Assembly: GCF_918741285.1 (NCBI RefSeq)
Contig: NZ_CAKKNC010000003.1
Coordinates: forward strand, 62,001-126,000
Direction: 5' to 3'
Source of the DNA: Sphingobium sp. CECT 9361
GTDB lineage: Bacteria; Pseudomonadota; Alphaproteobacteria; Sphingomonadales; Sphingomonadaceae
DNA: 64,000 bases
Numbering within the stretch: position 1 is the first letter of the stretch; every line of letters starts with the position of its first letter. Under the pieces are notes generated by a model that did no database searches, was not told the origin of the DNA, and worked only from the letters and a program-made list of their open reading frames with translations. The translations under genes were made by a program, and so were the position numbers. Shown piece after piece: positions 58,241 through 64,000 of this stretch.

Positions 58241-59106
58241 CGCTCGATACGCTGATCGGTGAGCCATGGGCCGACTACGGCCTGCTGGACTCGGGTGATG
58301 GGCGTAAACTTGAGCGTTACGGTAGCTATCGCTTCATCCGTCCGGAGCCGCAGGCAATGTGGGCGCCCGCCACTGCGGATTGGACAGCCGATGGCGAATT
58401 CATCCCCGGCTCGGATGATGAAGGCGGCGGTCGCTGGTACTATGAAAAGCCGGTGCCGAAGGATGGCTGGCCGCTAAGCTGGGACGATGTGACGTTTCAG
58501 GCAAGCTGCACCCCGTTTCGGCATCTAGGCTTCTTTCCCGACATGGCGCCGGTCTGGACGTGGATGCGCGAACGGGTCGCCGACAAAGCGGAGCCACAGG
58601 TGATGAACCTGTTCGGTTATACTGGAGTAGGCACGCTCGCCATGGCCTCAGCCGGTGCGCAGATGGTGCACGTCGATGCCTCCAAGAAATCCGTGTCGGC
58701 GGGGCGGATGAATGCCGAACTATCGGGAATGGCGGACAAGCCGATCCGCTGGATCGTAGACGATGCGGCCAAATTTACGGCGCGGGAAGTCCGTCGCGGG
58801 CGCCGCTATGACGGCATCCTGCTCGATCCACCTAAATATGGACGCGGCCCTGATGGCGAAGTCTGGCGTCTGGAAGAGGATTTGCCGAAGCTGATCGCTG
58901 ATTGCCGCCAGTTGCTCGACGCCGACAGCCGTTTTCTGTTCCTGACGGTATATGCTGTTCGGATGTCCGCATTGGCGCTGAAGGAATTGCTCAATCAGGC
59001 GTTCTCGGATTTGCCCGGGAAGGTGGAGGCAGGAGAGCTGGCCGTTCGAGAAGAAGCGCGCGGACTGGCACTTCCTACGGCGATTTGGGCGCGCTGGTCG
59101 CTCTAG
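58237..59106 (+). CDS. class I SAM-dependent methyltransferase (RlmI/RlmK-like)
   Basis: 289 residues. A methyltransferase core follows an N-terminal part with RLES-like substrate elements: VMNLFGYTGVGTLAMASAGA (SAM loop), VDASKKSVSAGRMNAELSGM, and the catalytic-type motif GILLDPPKYGRGPDGEVWRL. These match the COG1092 group of 23S rRNA (cytosine-C5) methyltransferases, but the PUA domain is missing, so the exact RNA target is not certain. Overlaps thrC by four bases. Confidence 0.88.
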   Translation: MTLDTLIGEPWADYGLLDSGDGRKLERYGSYRFIRPEPQAMWAPATADWTADGEFIPGSDDEGGGRWYYEKPVPKDGWPLSWDDVTFQASCTPFRHLGFFPDMAPVWTWMRERVADKAEPQVMNLFGYTGVGTLAMASAGAQMVHVDASKKSVSAGRMNAELSGMADKPIRWIVDDAAKFTAREVRRGRRYDGILLDPPKYGRGPDGEVWRLEEDLPKLIADCRQLLDADSRFLFLTVYAVRMSALALKELLNQAFSDLPGKVEAGELAVREEARGLALPTAIWARWSL

Positions 59107-59113
59107 GCGGCCG

Positions 59114-59761
59114 TCACTCTCGCCCCGCGCGCATCGCGGCCCCGGCGGCAAAGGGTGTGATACCCACGAGCAGAAGTGAGCAGGCCGCGAGTAGCTTAAG
59201 CGCGCTGCCGCTTTGATCCCCTAACGATCCCGCGCCGAAGATAAGCAAGGGTACAGCGAGCGGCAGGGCCAGCAATCCGGCAAGGGCGCCGCTGGACCGA
59301 AGACCGGACGTTAGGGCACTCACCAGCAAGCCCAACGCGGCCAAGGCAGGTGTGCCGAGAAGTAATCCGACCTCCAGCGTCAGTATCGTCGCGCCATCCA
59401 GCTTGAGCAGAGCAGCGGCAGGAAGGACGGCGACCATGAGCGGGGGACCGAAGCCTATCCAGTGGGCAATGAGCTTTGTGAGCGCGATGCTTTCATCGCC
59501 TATGCCGCGTAAGACGAGTTGATCGAGAACGCCGCCATCACGATCGGGCGCGACGAGCCTGTCCACCGGGAGCAGGCTCGCTAGGAGGGCGGCAATCCAC
59601 AGCATACCGCCACCGGTTCTGGCCAGCACCGCCGCGTTCGGTCCTACGGCAAATGGGAATAGCGCAGCGACGAGCAGCAGAAACGCAACGGGCAACCATA
59701 GCCCGCCGGATTTCCACGCCAGCGCGGTATCGCGTGCAATCAGGCGGGGCAGGGCGCTCAT
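59114..59761 (-). CDS. ccmB: heme exporter CcmB
   Basis: 215 residues from the ATG at 59761 with six membrane helices. CcmB hallmarks: LPRLIARDTALAWKSGGLWL PVAFLLLVAALFPFAVG at the N terminus, LASLLPVDRLVAPDRDGGVL DQLVL and GLLLGTPALAALGLLVSALT. With CcmA it forms the ABC part of system I cytochrome c maturation, releasing holo-CcmE. Start overlaps the ccmA stop by four bases. ccmC-ccmI are not in the window. Confidence 0.95.
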   Translation of the reverse strand: MSALPRLIARDTALAWKSGGLWLPVAFLLLVAALFPFAVGPNAAVLARTGGGMLWIAALLASLLPVDRLVAPDRDGGVLDQLVLRGIGDESIALTKLIAHWIGFGPPLMVAVLPAAALLKLDGATILTLEVGLLLGTPALAALGLLVSALTSGLRSSGALAGLLALPLAVPLLIFGAGSLGDQSGSALKLLAACSLLLVGITPFAAGAAMRAGRE

Positions 59762-60363
59762 GCCTCCGTCTCGATTGGCCGATAGGCGGCAATGTCGATG
59801 TCTTGCGCACCCGGCAAAGGCAGCGCCTGATGTGAGGCCGCCAGGATGATCCCGCCTGCAGCCAAATGTGTCGCCATCAGTTCGCCCAACATTTCGACAG
59901 AGGCGGTATCCAGCCCATTGGTGGGTTCGTCCAGCAGCCAAATGGGGGCGCCGCTGATCACAACGCGCGCCAGCACTGCCCGCTTGCGCTGGCCCGTGGA
60001 GAGCATATGCACTGGGACGTCAGTAAGCCGTGTCATGTCAAGCGCAGCCAGTGCGTCGTGTACCGCTCGCTCGTCTACGCCGTCTATCTTCGCCCAGAAG
60101 GCCAAGGCACGCGCCAAGGTTGCTTGCGTATCGAGCGCGAGCGATTCGTCGCTGAGCGCCATCGTTCCCTCATGGCTGATGGTACCCGAAAAAACGGGCA
60201 GCAAGCCCGCTACGGCGCGGATGAGGCTCGACTTGCCGGTGCCGTTGGGGCCACGCAACACGGCGCTGTCCCCCGGACCCAGAGCCACAGTCACGCCGGT
60301 CAGAAGCATTCTCCCGCCGCGCAGGCAGGCAACGTTGGACAGGCTAAGCGCCGCGATGCTCAT
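59758..60363 (-). CDS. ccmA: heme ABC exporter ATPase CcmA
   Basis: 201 residues. Walker A GPNGTGKSSLIRAVAGLLPV, the signature-like LSTGQRKRAVLARVVISGAP and Walker B IWLLDEPTNGLDTASVEML are present. The short length and context with ccmB define CcmA. Heme delivery to CcmE for c-type cytochromes would feed the cytochrome c that donates to the aa3 oxidase encoded nearby. It overlaps the upstream metallopeptidase stop by four bases. Confidence 0.96.
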   Translation of the reverse strand: MSIAALSLSNVACLRGGRMLLTGVTVALGPGDSAVLRGPNGTGKSSLIRAVAGLLPVFSGTISHEGTMALSDESLALDTQATLARALAFWAKIDGVDERAVHDALAALDMTRLTDVPVHMLSTGQRKRAVLARVVISGAPIWLLDEPTNGLDTASVEMLGELMATHLAAGGIILAASHQALPLPGAQDIDIAAYRPIETEA

Positions 60364-60767
60364 GCCGTGACCATCTCTTCGAGATTGTGCATATCCTCAT
60401 CCGACAATCCGAAATGATGTCCGACTTCGTGCACAACGACGTGCGCAATGAGCGCTTCCAGCGATACACCTGTCTCCACCCACTCATCAAGCAACGGTCG
60501 GCGATACAGGTGAATGGCCGGGGGAAGATCGCCGGTCTGTTCGGCGTCGCCGATCGGTCGGCCGGAATATAGACCGGTCAATGCGAAAGGATCGTCTATC
60601 TCCATTTCCATCAATATCTGTTCATCAGCAAAATCTTCGACAAACAGAACAACGTTCGAGAGATGTTCGGTAAAGGGTGAGGGCAGGCGCGATAGGGCCG
60701 CACGGGCAAGCGTCTCTATATGCGCCGCATCGGGCGCAAAGCTAGCCTGTTGACCTTGATCCTTCAT
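60360..60767 (-). CDS. minimal zincin metallopeptidase (PF06262-type)
   Basis: 135 residues from the ATG at 60767; an ATG at 60806 is possible. It has the layout [30 protein letters not shown], then GLYSGRPI, the hydrophobic [10 protein letters not shown] and the zinc motif [20 protein letters not shown] (HExxH with downstream Asp). This is the small metallopeptidase family of minimal gluzincin-like proteins; substrates are unknown. First gene of the ccmAB transcript here, linked by a four-base overlap. Confidence 0.9.
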   Translation of the reverse strand: MKDQGQQASFAPDAAHIETLARAALSRLPSPFTEHLSNVVLFVEDFADEQILMEMEIDDPFALTGLYSGRPIGDAEQTGDLPPAIHLYRRPLLDEWVETGVSLEALIAHVVVHEVGHHFGLSDEDMHNLEEMVTA

Positions 60768-60854
60768 CGCTGCGACATAGGACAGTATATCCCTTCGCGC
60801 CATATCCCTCGATACAGGGGTCGGGCGCATTCCCGAAACAGGATGCTTTACGAT

Positions 60855-61145
60855 ATGGTCGAAAAACTGGACGATACCCTACGCGCCATTGCACTCAACG
60901 ACTTGCCGGAATGGACCACAGTTGCGGAACCTGATGGCATATCGCGCAGCATTTCCTTTGGCAGCTTTGTAGACGCCTTCGGTTTCATGACGCGCGTCGC
61001 AATCCTTGCCGAAAAAGCGGACCATCACCCTGAATGGTCGAATGTCTATAATCGGGTCGATATCTTGCTGACGACCCATGATGCGGGCGGACTGTCCCAA
61101 AGAGACATCGATCTGGCCAAGCAGATCAATGCGCTACTGGCTTAA
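60855..61145 (+). CDS. phhB: 4a-hydroxytetrahydrobiopterin dehydratase (PCD/DCoH)
   Basis: 96 residues from the ATG at 60855; an ATG at 60843 gives four more. The family motif is complete: [50 protein letters not shown], with the catalytic His pair and the Trp-Tyr positions. It dehydrates the pterin carbinolamine formed by aromatic amino acid hydroxylases, or has another pterin role, since no hydroxylase is adjacent. Divergent from the metallopeptidase gene, separated by 87 bases. Confidence 0.95.
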   Translation: MVEKLDDTLRAIALNDLPEWTTVAEPDGISRSISFGSFVDAFGFMTRVAILAEKADHHPEWSNVYNRVDILLTTHDAGGLSQRDIDLAKQINALLA

Positions 61146-61146
61146 G

Positions 61147-61389
61147 CTAATCGGTCTTCTGCTCATCGGCTTTGGGGGCGCTGGCCCACAGCGGTTCGAA
61201 CGACGCGTCCGCCATCAAAAGAGCAGAAGCAGGATAACCGGCGGCATCGGCTTTTTTTGCCGTCTCGATCGCCATTTCCACTGCGATCTCTTTCGTCCTG
61301 AACGGCCCATAATAGCGATTGTCGAGATTGATCTTCCATTCGCCGTCATGATTCATAACGATGTATCGGGCGGGGGGCAAAGTCATCAT
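61147..61389 (-). CDS. DUF2188-like small protein
   Basis: 80 residues: PPARYIVMNHDGEWKINLDN, then RYYGPFRTKEIAVEMAIETA KKADAAGYPASALLMADASF. The pattern of a short beta-hairpin ending in W-x-I, a G-x-F-x-T-K turn and an alanine-rich helix resembles DUF2188 proteins (unknown function, often stress-related). Cytoplasmic. It is convergent with phhB, two bases apart. Confidence 0.75.
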   Translation of the reverse strand: MMTLPPARYIVMNHDGEWKINLDNRYYGPFRTKEIAVEMAIETAKKADAAGYPASALLMADASFEPLWASAPKADEQKTD

Positions 61390-61458
61390 GGCACCTTTTG
61401 TTTCTAGCTTGTTCTTAAAGGTGGTGCGTCCCGCTGGAACGGCAAGGGGGGCGGTGTG

Positions 61459-62085
61459 TCAGCCCAGCACGTCCATTTTCGTGTTATAGTGGTGCCACGC
61501 CATGATGGCTGCCGCACCGCGATGCGGGCGCCAGCGCTCTGCAACCTCCCGAACCATTTTTTCGCTCGGGCGTTCGGGCCAGCCCAATATACGCCCGATC
61601 TCAATCTGTACGGCCAGGTCGCCTGCGGGCCAAATGTCGGGCCGCCCCTCTGCAAACAGCAGGTAAATCTCGGCCGACCATCGCCCGATACCCTTCACCA
61701 AAATCAGGTGGGCAATGGCCTCCTCGTCATCCTCAGGCAATGCACTCAAGTCCAGCGTGCCGGCTAGTACCAGTTCGGCCAAGCTGCGGGCATAGCTTTG
61801 CTTTTGGCGAGACATTCCGCAGGCGCGTAAGGCGTCATAGTCGCGCGACAACAATATTTCGGGTGCGCAGCCCACGCCCAGTTCCGACTCCAGCTTGTTC
61901 CAGACCGACGCGGCAGCCGCGACGCTTACCTGCTGGCCGACGATGGTCCGCAGCAAGGTTTCATAGCCCGGCTCGCGGCCGCGTGGCTGCGGATATCCGA
62001 CCCGACCGAGCGCGGCGGCAAAACCAGGTTCTATGGTCGCCAGCGCGTCCAGACTTTCACGTATTTGCTCGGGGCTGGATACCAC
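61459..62085 (-). CDS. DNA-3-methyladenine glycosylase, AlkA/HhH-GPD family
   Basis: 208 residues. The helix-hairpin-helix and catalytic block is [34 protein letters not shown], with the catalytic Asp in PAGDLAVQ. The N-terminal part includes [19 protein letters not shown] typical of the superfamily. No FeS-cluster Cys tail is present, so it is AlkA-like rather than endonuclease III-like. It excises alkylated bases. It lacks the N-terminal TBP-like domain of E. coli AlkA, as in many bacterial short forms. Confidence 0.93.
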   Translation of the reverse strand: MVSSPEQIRESLDALATIEPGFAAALGRVGYPQPRGREPGYETLLRTIVGQQVSVAAAASVWNKLESELGVGCAPEILLSRDYDALRACGMSRQKQSYARSLAELVLAGTLDLSALPEDDEEAIAHLILVKGIGRWSAEIYLLFAEGRPDIWPAGDLAVQIEIGRILGWPERPSEKMVREVAERWRPHRGAAAIMAWHHYNTKMDVLG

Positions 62086-62193
62086 GGATTAACTTTCCCA
62101 ATCTTCGCCCGGTGCGCATCAAAAATGCGTGTGAGCCTTGATTTCCTTGCTGCCAACCGCAATAGGCGCTGCAAGACTTTAGGGAGTGCGTAT

Positions 62194-62511
62194 ATGCCGA
62201 AGCTGATTGTGGTCAACCGTGCGGGCGAAGAGAAGTCCGTTGAAGGCGATACGGGCCTGTCCGTGATGGAAGTCATCCGCGACAACGGGTTTGACGAGCT
62301 GCTGGCGCTCTGCGGTGGATGCTGCTCCTGTGCGACATGCCATGTATATGTCGATCCGGCATTTGAGGCAGCGTTGCCTGCGCTGAGCGAAGACGAAGAC
62401 GATCTGCTCGACAGTTCCGATCATCGTAACGAAACCAGTCGCTTGTCCTGCCAGATTGTCCTGACAGATGCGCTGGAAGGCCTCAAAGTAACGATCGCGC
62501 CTGAAGATTGA
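62194..62511 (+). CDS. [2Fe-2S] ferredoxin, adrenodoxin type
   Basis: 105 residues from the ATG at 62194, with AGGGAG upstream. Cluster cysteines are in [20 protein letters not shown] and [18 protein letters not shown] (C-x5-C-x2-C-x37-C type), the vertebrate-type fold used by P450 systems and FeS assembly. [20 protein letters not shown] is the family lead-in. The partner reductase is not in the window. A strong bidirectional terminator follows. Confidence 0.95.
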   Translation: MPKLIVVNRAGEEKSVEGDTGLSVMEVIRDNGFDELLALCGGCCSCATCHVYVDPAFEAALPALSEDEDDLLDSSDHRNETSRLSCQIVLTDALEGLKVTIAPED

Positions 62512-62550
62512 TTTCGGAACCTTGTTGCTAGGCGACGTGACCGATCAATA

Positions 62551-62588
62551 AAAAGCCCGCCTGCGACGGTGTCGCAGGCGGGCTTTTT
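62551..62588. terminator. bidirectional terminator between ferredoxin gene and rpoZ
   Basis: A 17-base-pair perfect stem, aaaagcccgcctgcgac (62551-62567) and gtcgcaggcgggctttt (62571-62587), with a three-base loop and T runs on both strands. It serves the two convergent genes. Confidence 0.95.
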
Positions 62589-62621
62589 GCATCCTCTCCG
62601 ATGCAGTTGGACGCGGCTGGT

Positions 62622-62966
62622 TCAGCCGTCGTAATCGCCGCCGATATTCTGGTTACGCGGCGGCGCAGCGGCGGTGAGACGCAACGCCTCGGCCGATTGC
62701 GACAGCGAACCGATTTCGTCTGGCGTATCGTCGTCGTCGATCTGAACCTTCTGCAGGCTGCCGATCAGCGAATCATGCAATTCATGCGGCAAGACGGTCT
62801 CGTCCGCGATCTCGCGCAAGGCTACTACGGGGTTCTTGTCCCGGTCGCGGTCGACGGTCAATTCGGCACCGCCGGAAATTTCCCGCGCGCGCTGGGCGGC
62901 GAGCAGGACGAGGTCGAAACGGTTGGTAACCTTGTCGACGCAATCTTCGACAGTAACGCGGGCCAT
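62622..62966 (-). CDS. rpoZ: DNA-directed RNA polymerase omega subunit
   Basis: 114 residues. [32 protein letters not shown] is the nearly invariant omega N terminus, with [16 protein letters not shown] after it. Omega aids assembly of the polymerase beta-prime subunit. It contains the C-terminal low-complexity tail usual in alphaproteobacteria. Good GGAGG site before the ATG. Single gene here; spoT, its usual neighbour, is not adjacent in this window. Confidence 0.97.
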   Translation of the reverse strand: MARVTVEDCVDKVTNRFDLVLLAAQRAREISGGAELTVDRDRDKNPVVALREIADETVLPHELHDSLIGSLQKVQIDDDDTPDEIGSLSQSAEALRLTAAAPPRNQNIGGDYDG

Positions 62967-63071
62967 CGGGCCTCCTGAATCTGTTGATCTTATTGGAAGG
63001 CGGAACCGCTAGCAGCGACCGGCAAACAAGTCAATGAAACTGCGCTTTGGGGTCAAAAGTTCGGCAAGCCT

Positions 63072-64000
63072 ATGGCAACGGCCCTGAAAACAGCGCATGA
63101 AATGCCGATGGACGCCACAAGCGCAAGGATGAATCCCCAAGCCGACCATCAGGCGGCATGTACGCTGGAAGGCAATCATGTTGCGGTTATCGAGGACGGA
63201 CCGGATTTACAGGCGGCTCTGCTCGATTTGATCGAGAGCGCGCATACCAGCCTGAAGCTATGTTATTATATTTTTGAAAGCGATGCGAGTGGCCAATTGG
63301 TGCTGGGACGGCTGATCGCGGCGCTGGAACGCGGCGTAAAGGTAACGCTGATGGTCGATGCGTTTGGTGGAGCCAGTGCGCGCCCCGGCTTCTTCGATGC
63401 GTTGGTAAAGGCCGGCGGACATTTCGGCTGGTTCGGTGCGCGCCGTTCCACCCGCTACCTCATCCGCAATCATCAAAAACTGGCCATAGCCGACGATACC
63501 CGGGTGCTTATCGGCGGGTTTAATGTCGGTGACGCCTATTTTTGTAACGGGAAAGACTGCTGGCGCGATCTGGGATTGTCGTTGGAAGGGCCGCAGGTTG
63601 CGCACATGGTGCGATGGTACAGTGAACTGTGGCGCTGGACCGCCAGTCGGAAGCAGAGTTTCCGTCTGTTGCGCGCGCTCGTGCGGCGTCGGAGATTGCG
63701 GGCCGGGGCATCGCCTGAAGCGCCGTTCCAATGGCTGATTGGTGGCCCGACGCGGCGCTTGTCGCCATGGGCGCAAGTTTTGAAGCGTGATCTTGATCTT
63801 GGTCGCCGCCTCGACATGATCGAAGCCTATTTTTCGCCGGGGCAGGGCATGTTGCGGCGGATCAAACGGCTCGCGCGCCGCGATGGCGCCCGTATCATTT
63901 TACCCGCGAAGTCCGACAACGGCGCAACAATTGCTGCGTCCAGGCTTCTATACGGGCCGCTGCTCAAGCGAGGCATCGGCATTTACGAATATCTGCCCTG
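63072..64000 (+). CDS. phospholipase D-family protein (cardiolipin synthase-like), 3' truncated by the window
   Basis: The frame opens at the ATG at 63072 (MATALKTAHEMPMDATSARM) and runs off the window after 309 codons. The first HKD site is complete: LIRNHQKLAIADDTRVLIGG FN (H-x-K-x4-D near residue 137). Before it come ESAHTSLKLCYYIFESDASG and GVKVTLMVDAFGGASARPGF, the usual PLD N-terminal half of bacterial cardiolipin synthases. The second HKD site must lie beyond the end. It probably joins phosphatidyl groups at the inner membrane. Later ATGs (63102, 63129) could be the true start. Confidence 0.88.
   Translation, partial: MATALKTAHEMPMDATSARMNPQADHQAACTLEGNHVAVIEDGPDLQAALLDLIESAHTSLKLCYYIFESDASGQLVLGRLIAALERGVKVTLMVDAFGGASARPGFFDALVKAGGHFGWFGARRSTRYLIRNHQKLAIADDTRVLIGGFNVGDAYFCNGKDCWRDLGLSLEGPQVAHMVRWYSELWRWTASRKQSFRLLRALVRRRRLRAGASPEAPFQWLIGGPTRRLSPWAQVLKRDLDLGRRLDMIEAYFSPGQGMLRRIKRLARRDGARIILPAKSDNGATIAASRLLYGPLLKRGIGIYEYLP

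Overview
The window is about 61-63% GC and reads as a chromosomal segment of an alphaproteobacterium of the order Sphingomonadales (Sphingomonas, Sphingobium or Novosphingobium type). Three things point there: a CtrA cell-cycle regulator; a complete aa3-type cytochrome oxidase locus in the order ctaC-ctaD-ctaB-small ORF-ctaG-ctaE-DUF983-surf1, followed by thrC; and short palindromic repeats of the 'cgtcattcccgcgaa' and 'ggaccccgg' kinds common in sphingomonad genomes. Most genes are housekeeping. I see no prophage, transposase, CRISPR array or tRNA. Genus-level assignment is inference.

Layout. 1-4.3 kb: end of an EamA transporter, a peptidoglycan amidase, RNase P RNA, a J-domain protein, a thioredoxin-like ferredoxin, a MoxR ATPase and an unknown protein. 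4.3-9.2 kb (minus strand): yqeY, a DUF559 nuclease-like cassette, dnaG and rpoD, a variant of the macromolecular-synthesis operon. 9.3-16.3 kb: carA, an RraB-like gene, an AT-rich unknown gene, carB, greA and a rhomboid protease. 16.3-18.6 kb: DUF4170, then a four-gene cluster of small membrane proteins resembling E. coli yqjD/yqjE. 18.8-23.2 kb: eno, ftsB, pdhA and pdhB, the usual glycolysis-to-acetyl-CoA block. 23.2-26.5 kb: three Tad-type pilin-like/TadG genes.

26.5-40 kb holds single genes and pairs: squalene-synthase-like, EF-hand, trmFO, DUF952, bpt, an RcnB-like envelope protein, msrC, rluA-type/arfB, an acyltransferase, pirin-wrbA with a divergent LysR regulator, ctrA and ugd. 40-46.3 kb: cyclophilin, PilZ, tyrS, anmK, an isolated radical SAM gene and a 660-base gene-free stretch. 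46.3-50.1 kb (minus): pyrE-serine hydrolase-pdxJ-acpS-lepB as one tightly packed operon. 50.2-59.1 kb (plus): the cytochrome oxidase operon, thrC and a methyltransferase. 59.1-64 kb: ccmA/ccmB, a minimal metallopeptidase, pterin dehydratase, an AlkA-type glycosylase, ferredoxin, rpoZ and the start of a phospholipase D-type synthase that runs off the window.

The least ordinary parts are: the radical SAM protein with its SPASM-like cysteines ahead of, not behind, the radical SAM core; the DUF559 gene whose two ends lie inside inverted copies of one 39-base repeat and which is coupled to dnaG; the AT-rich tail-anchored protein wedged between the two carbamoyl-phosphate synthase subunit genes; the yqjDE-like cluster in which three proteins share the same pre-membrane motif; and candidate CtrA boxes before ctrA itself and before a PilZ gene. 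None of these amounts to a proven new system, but each gives a specific test.
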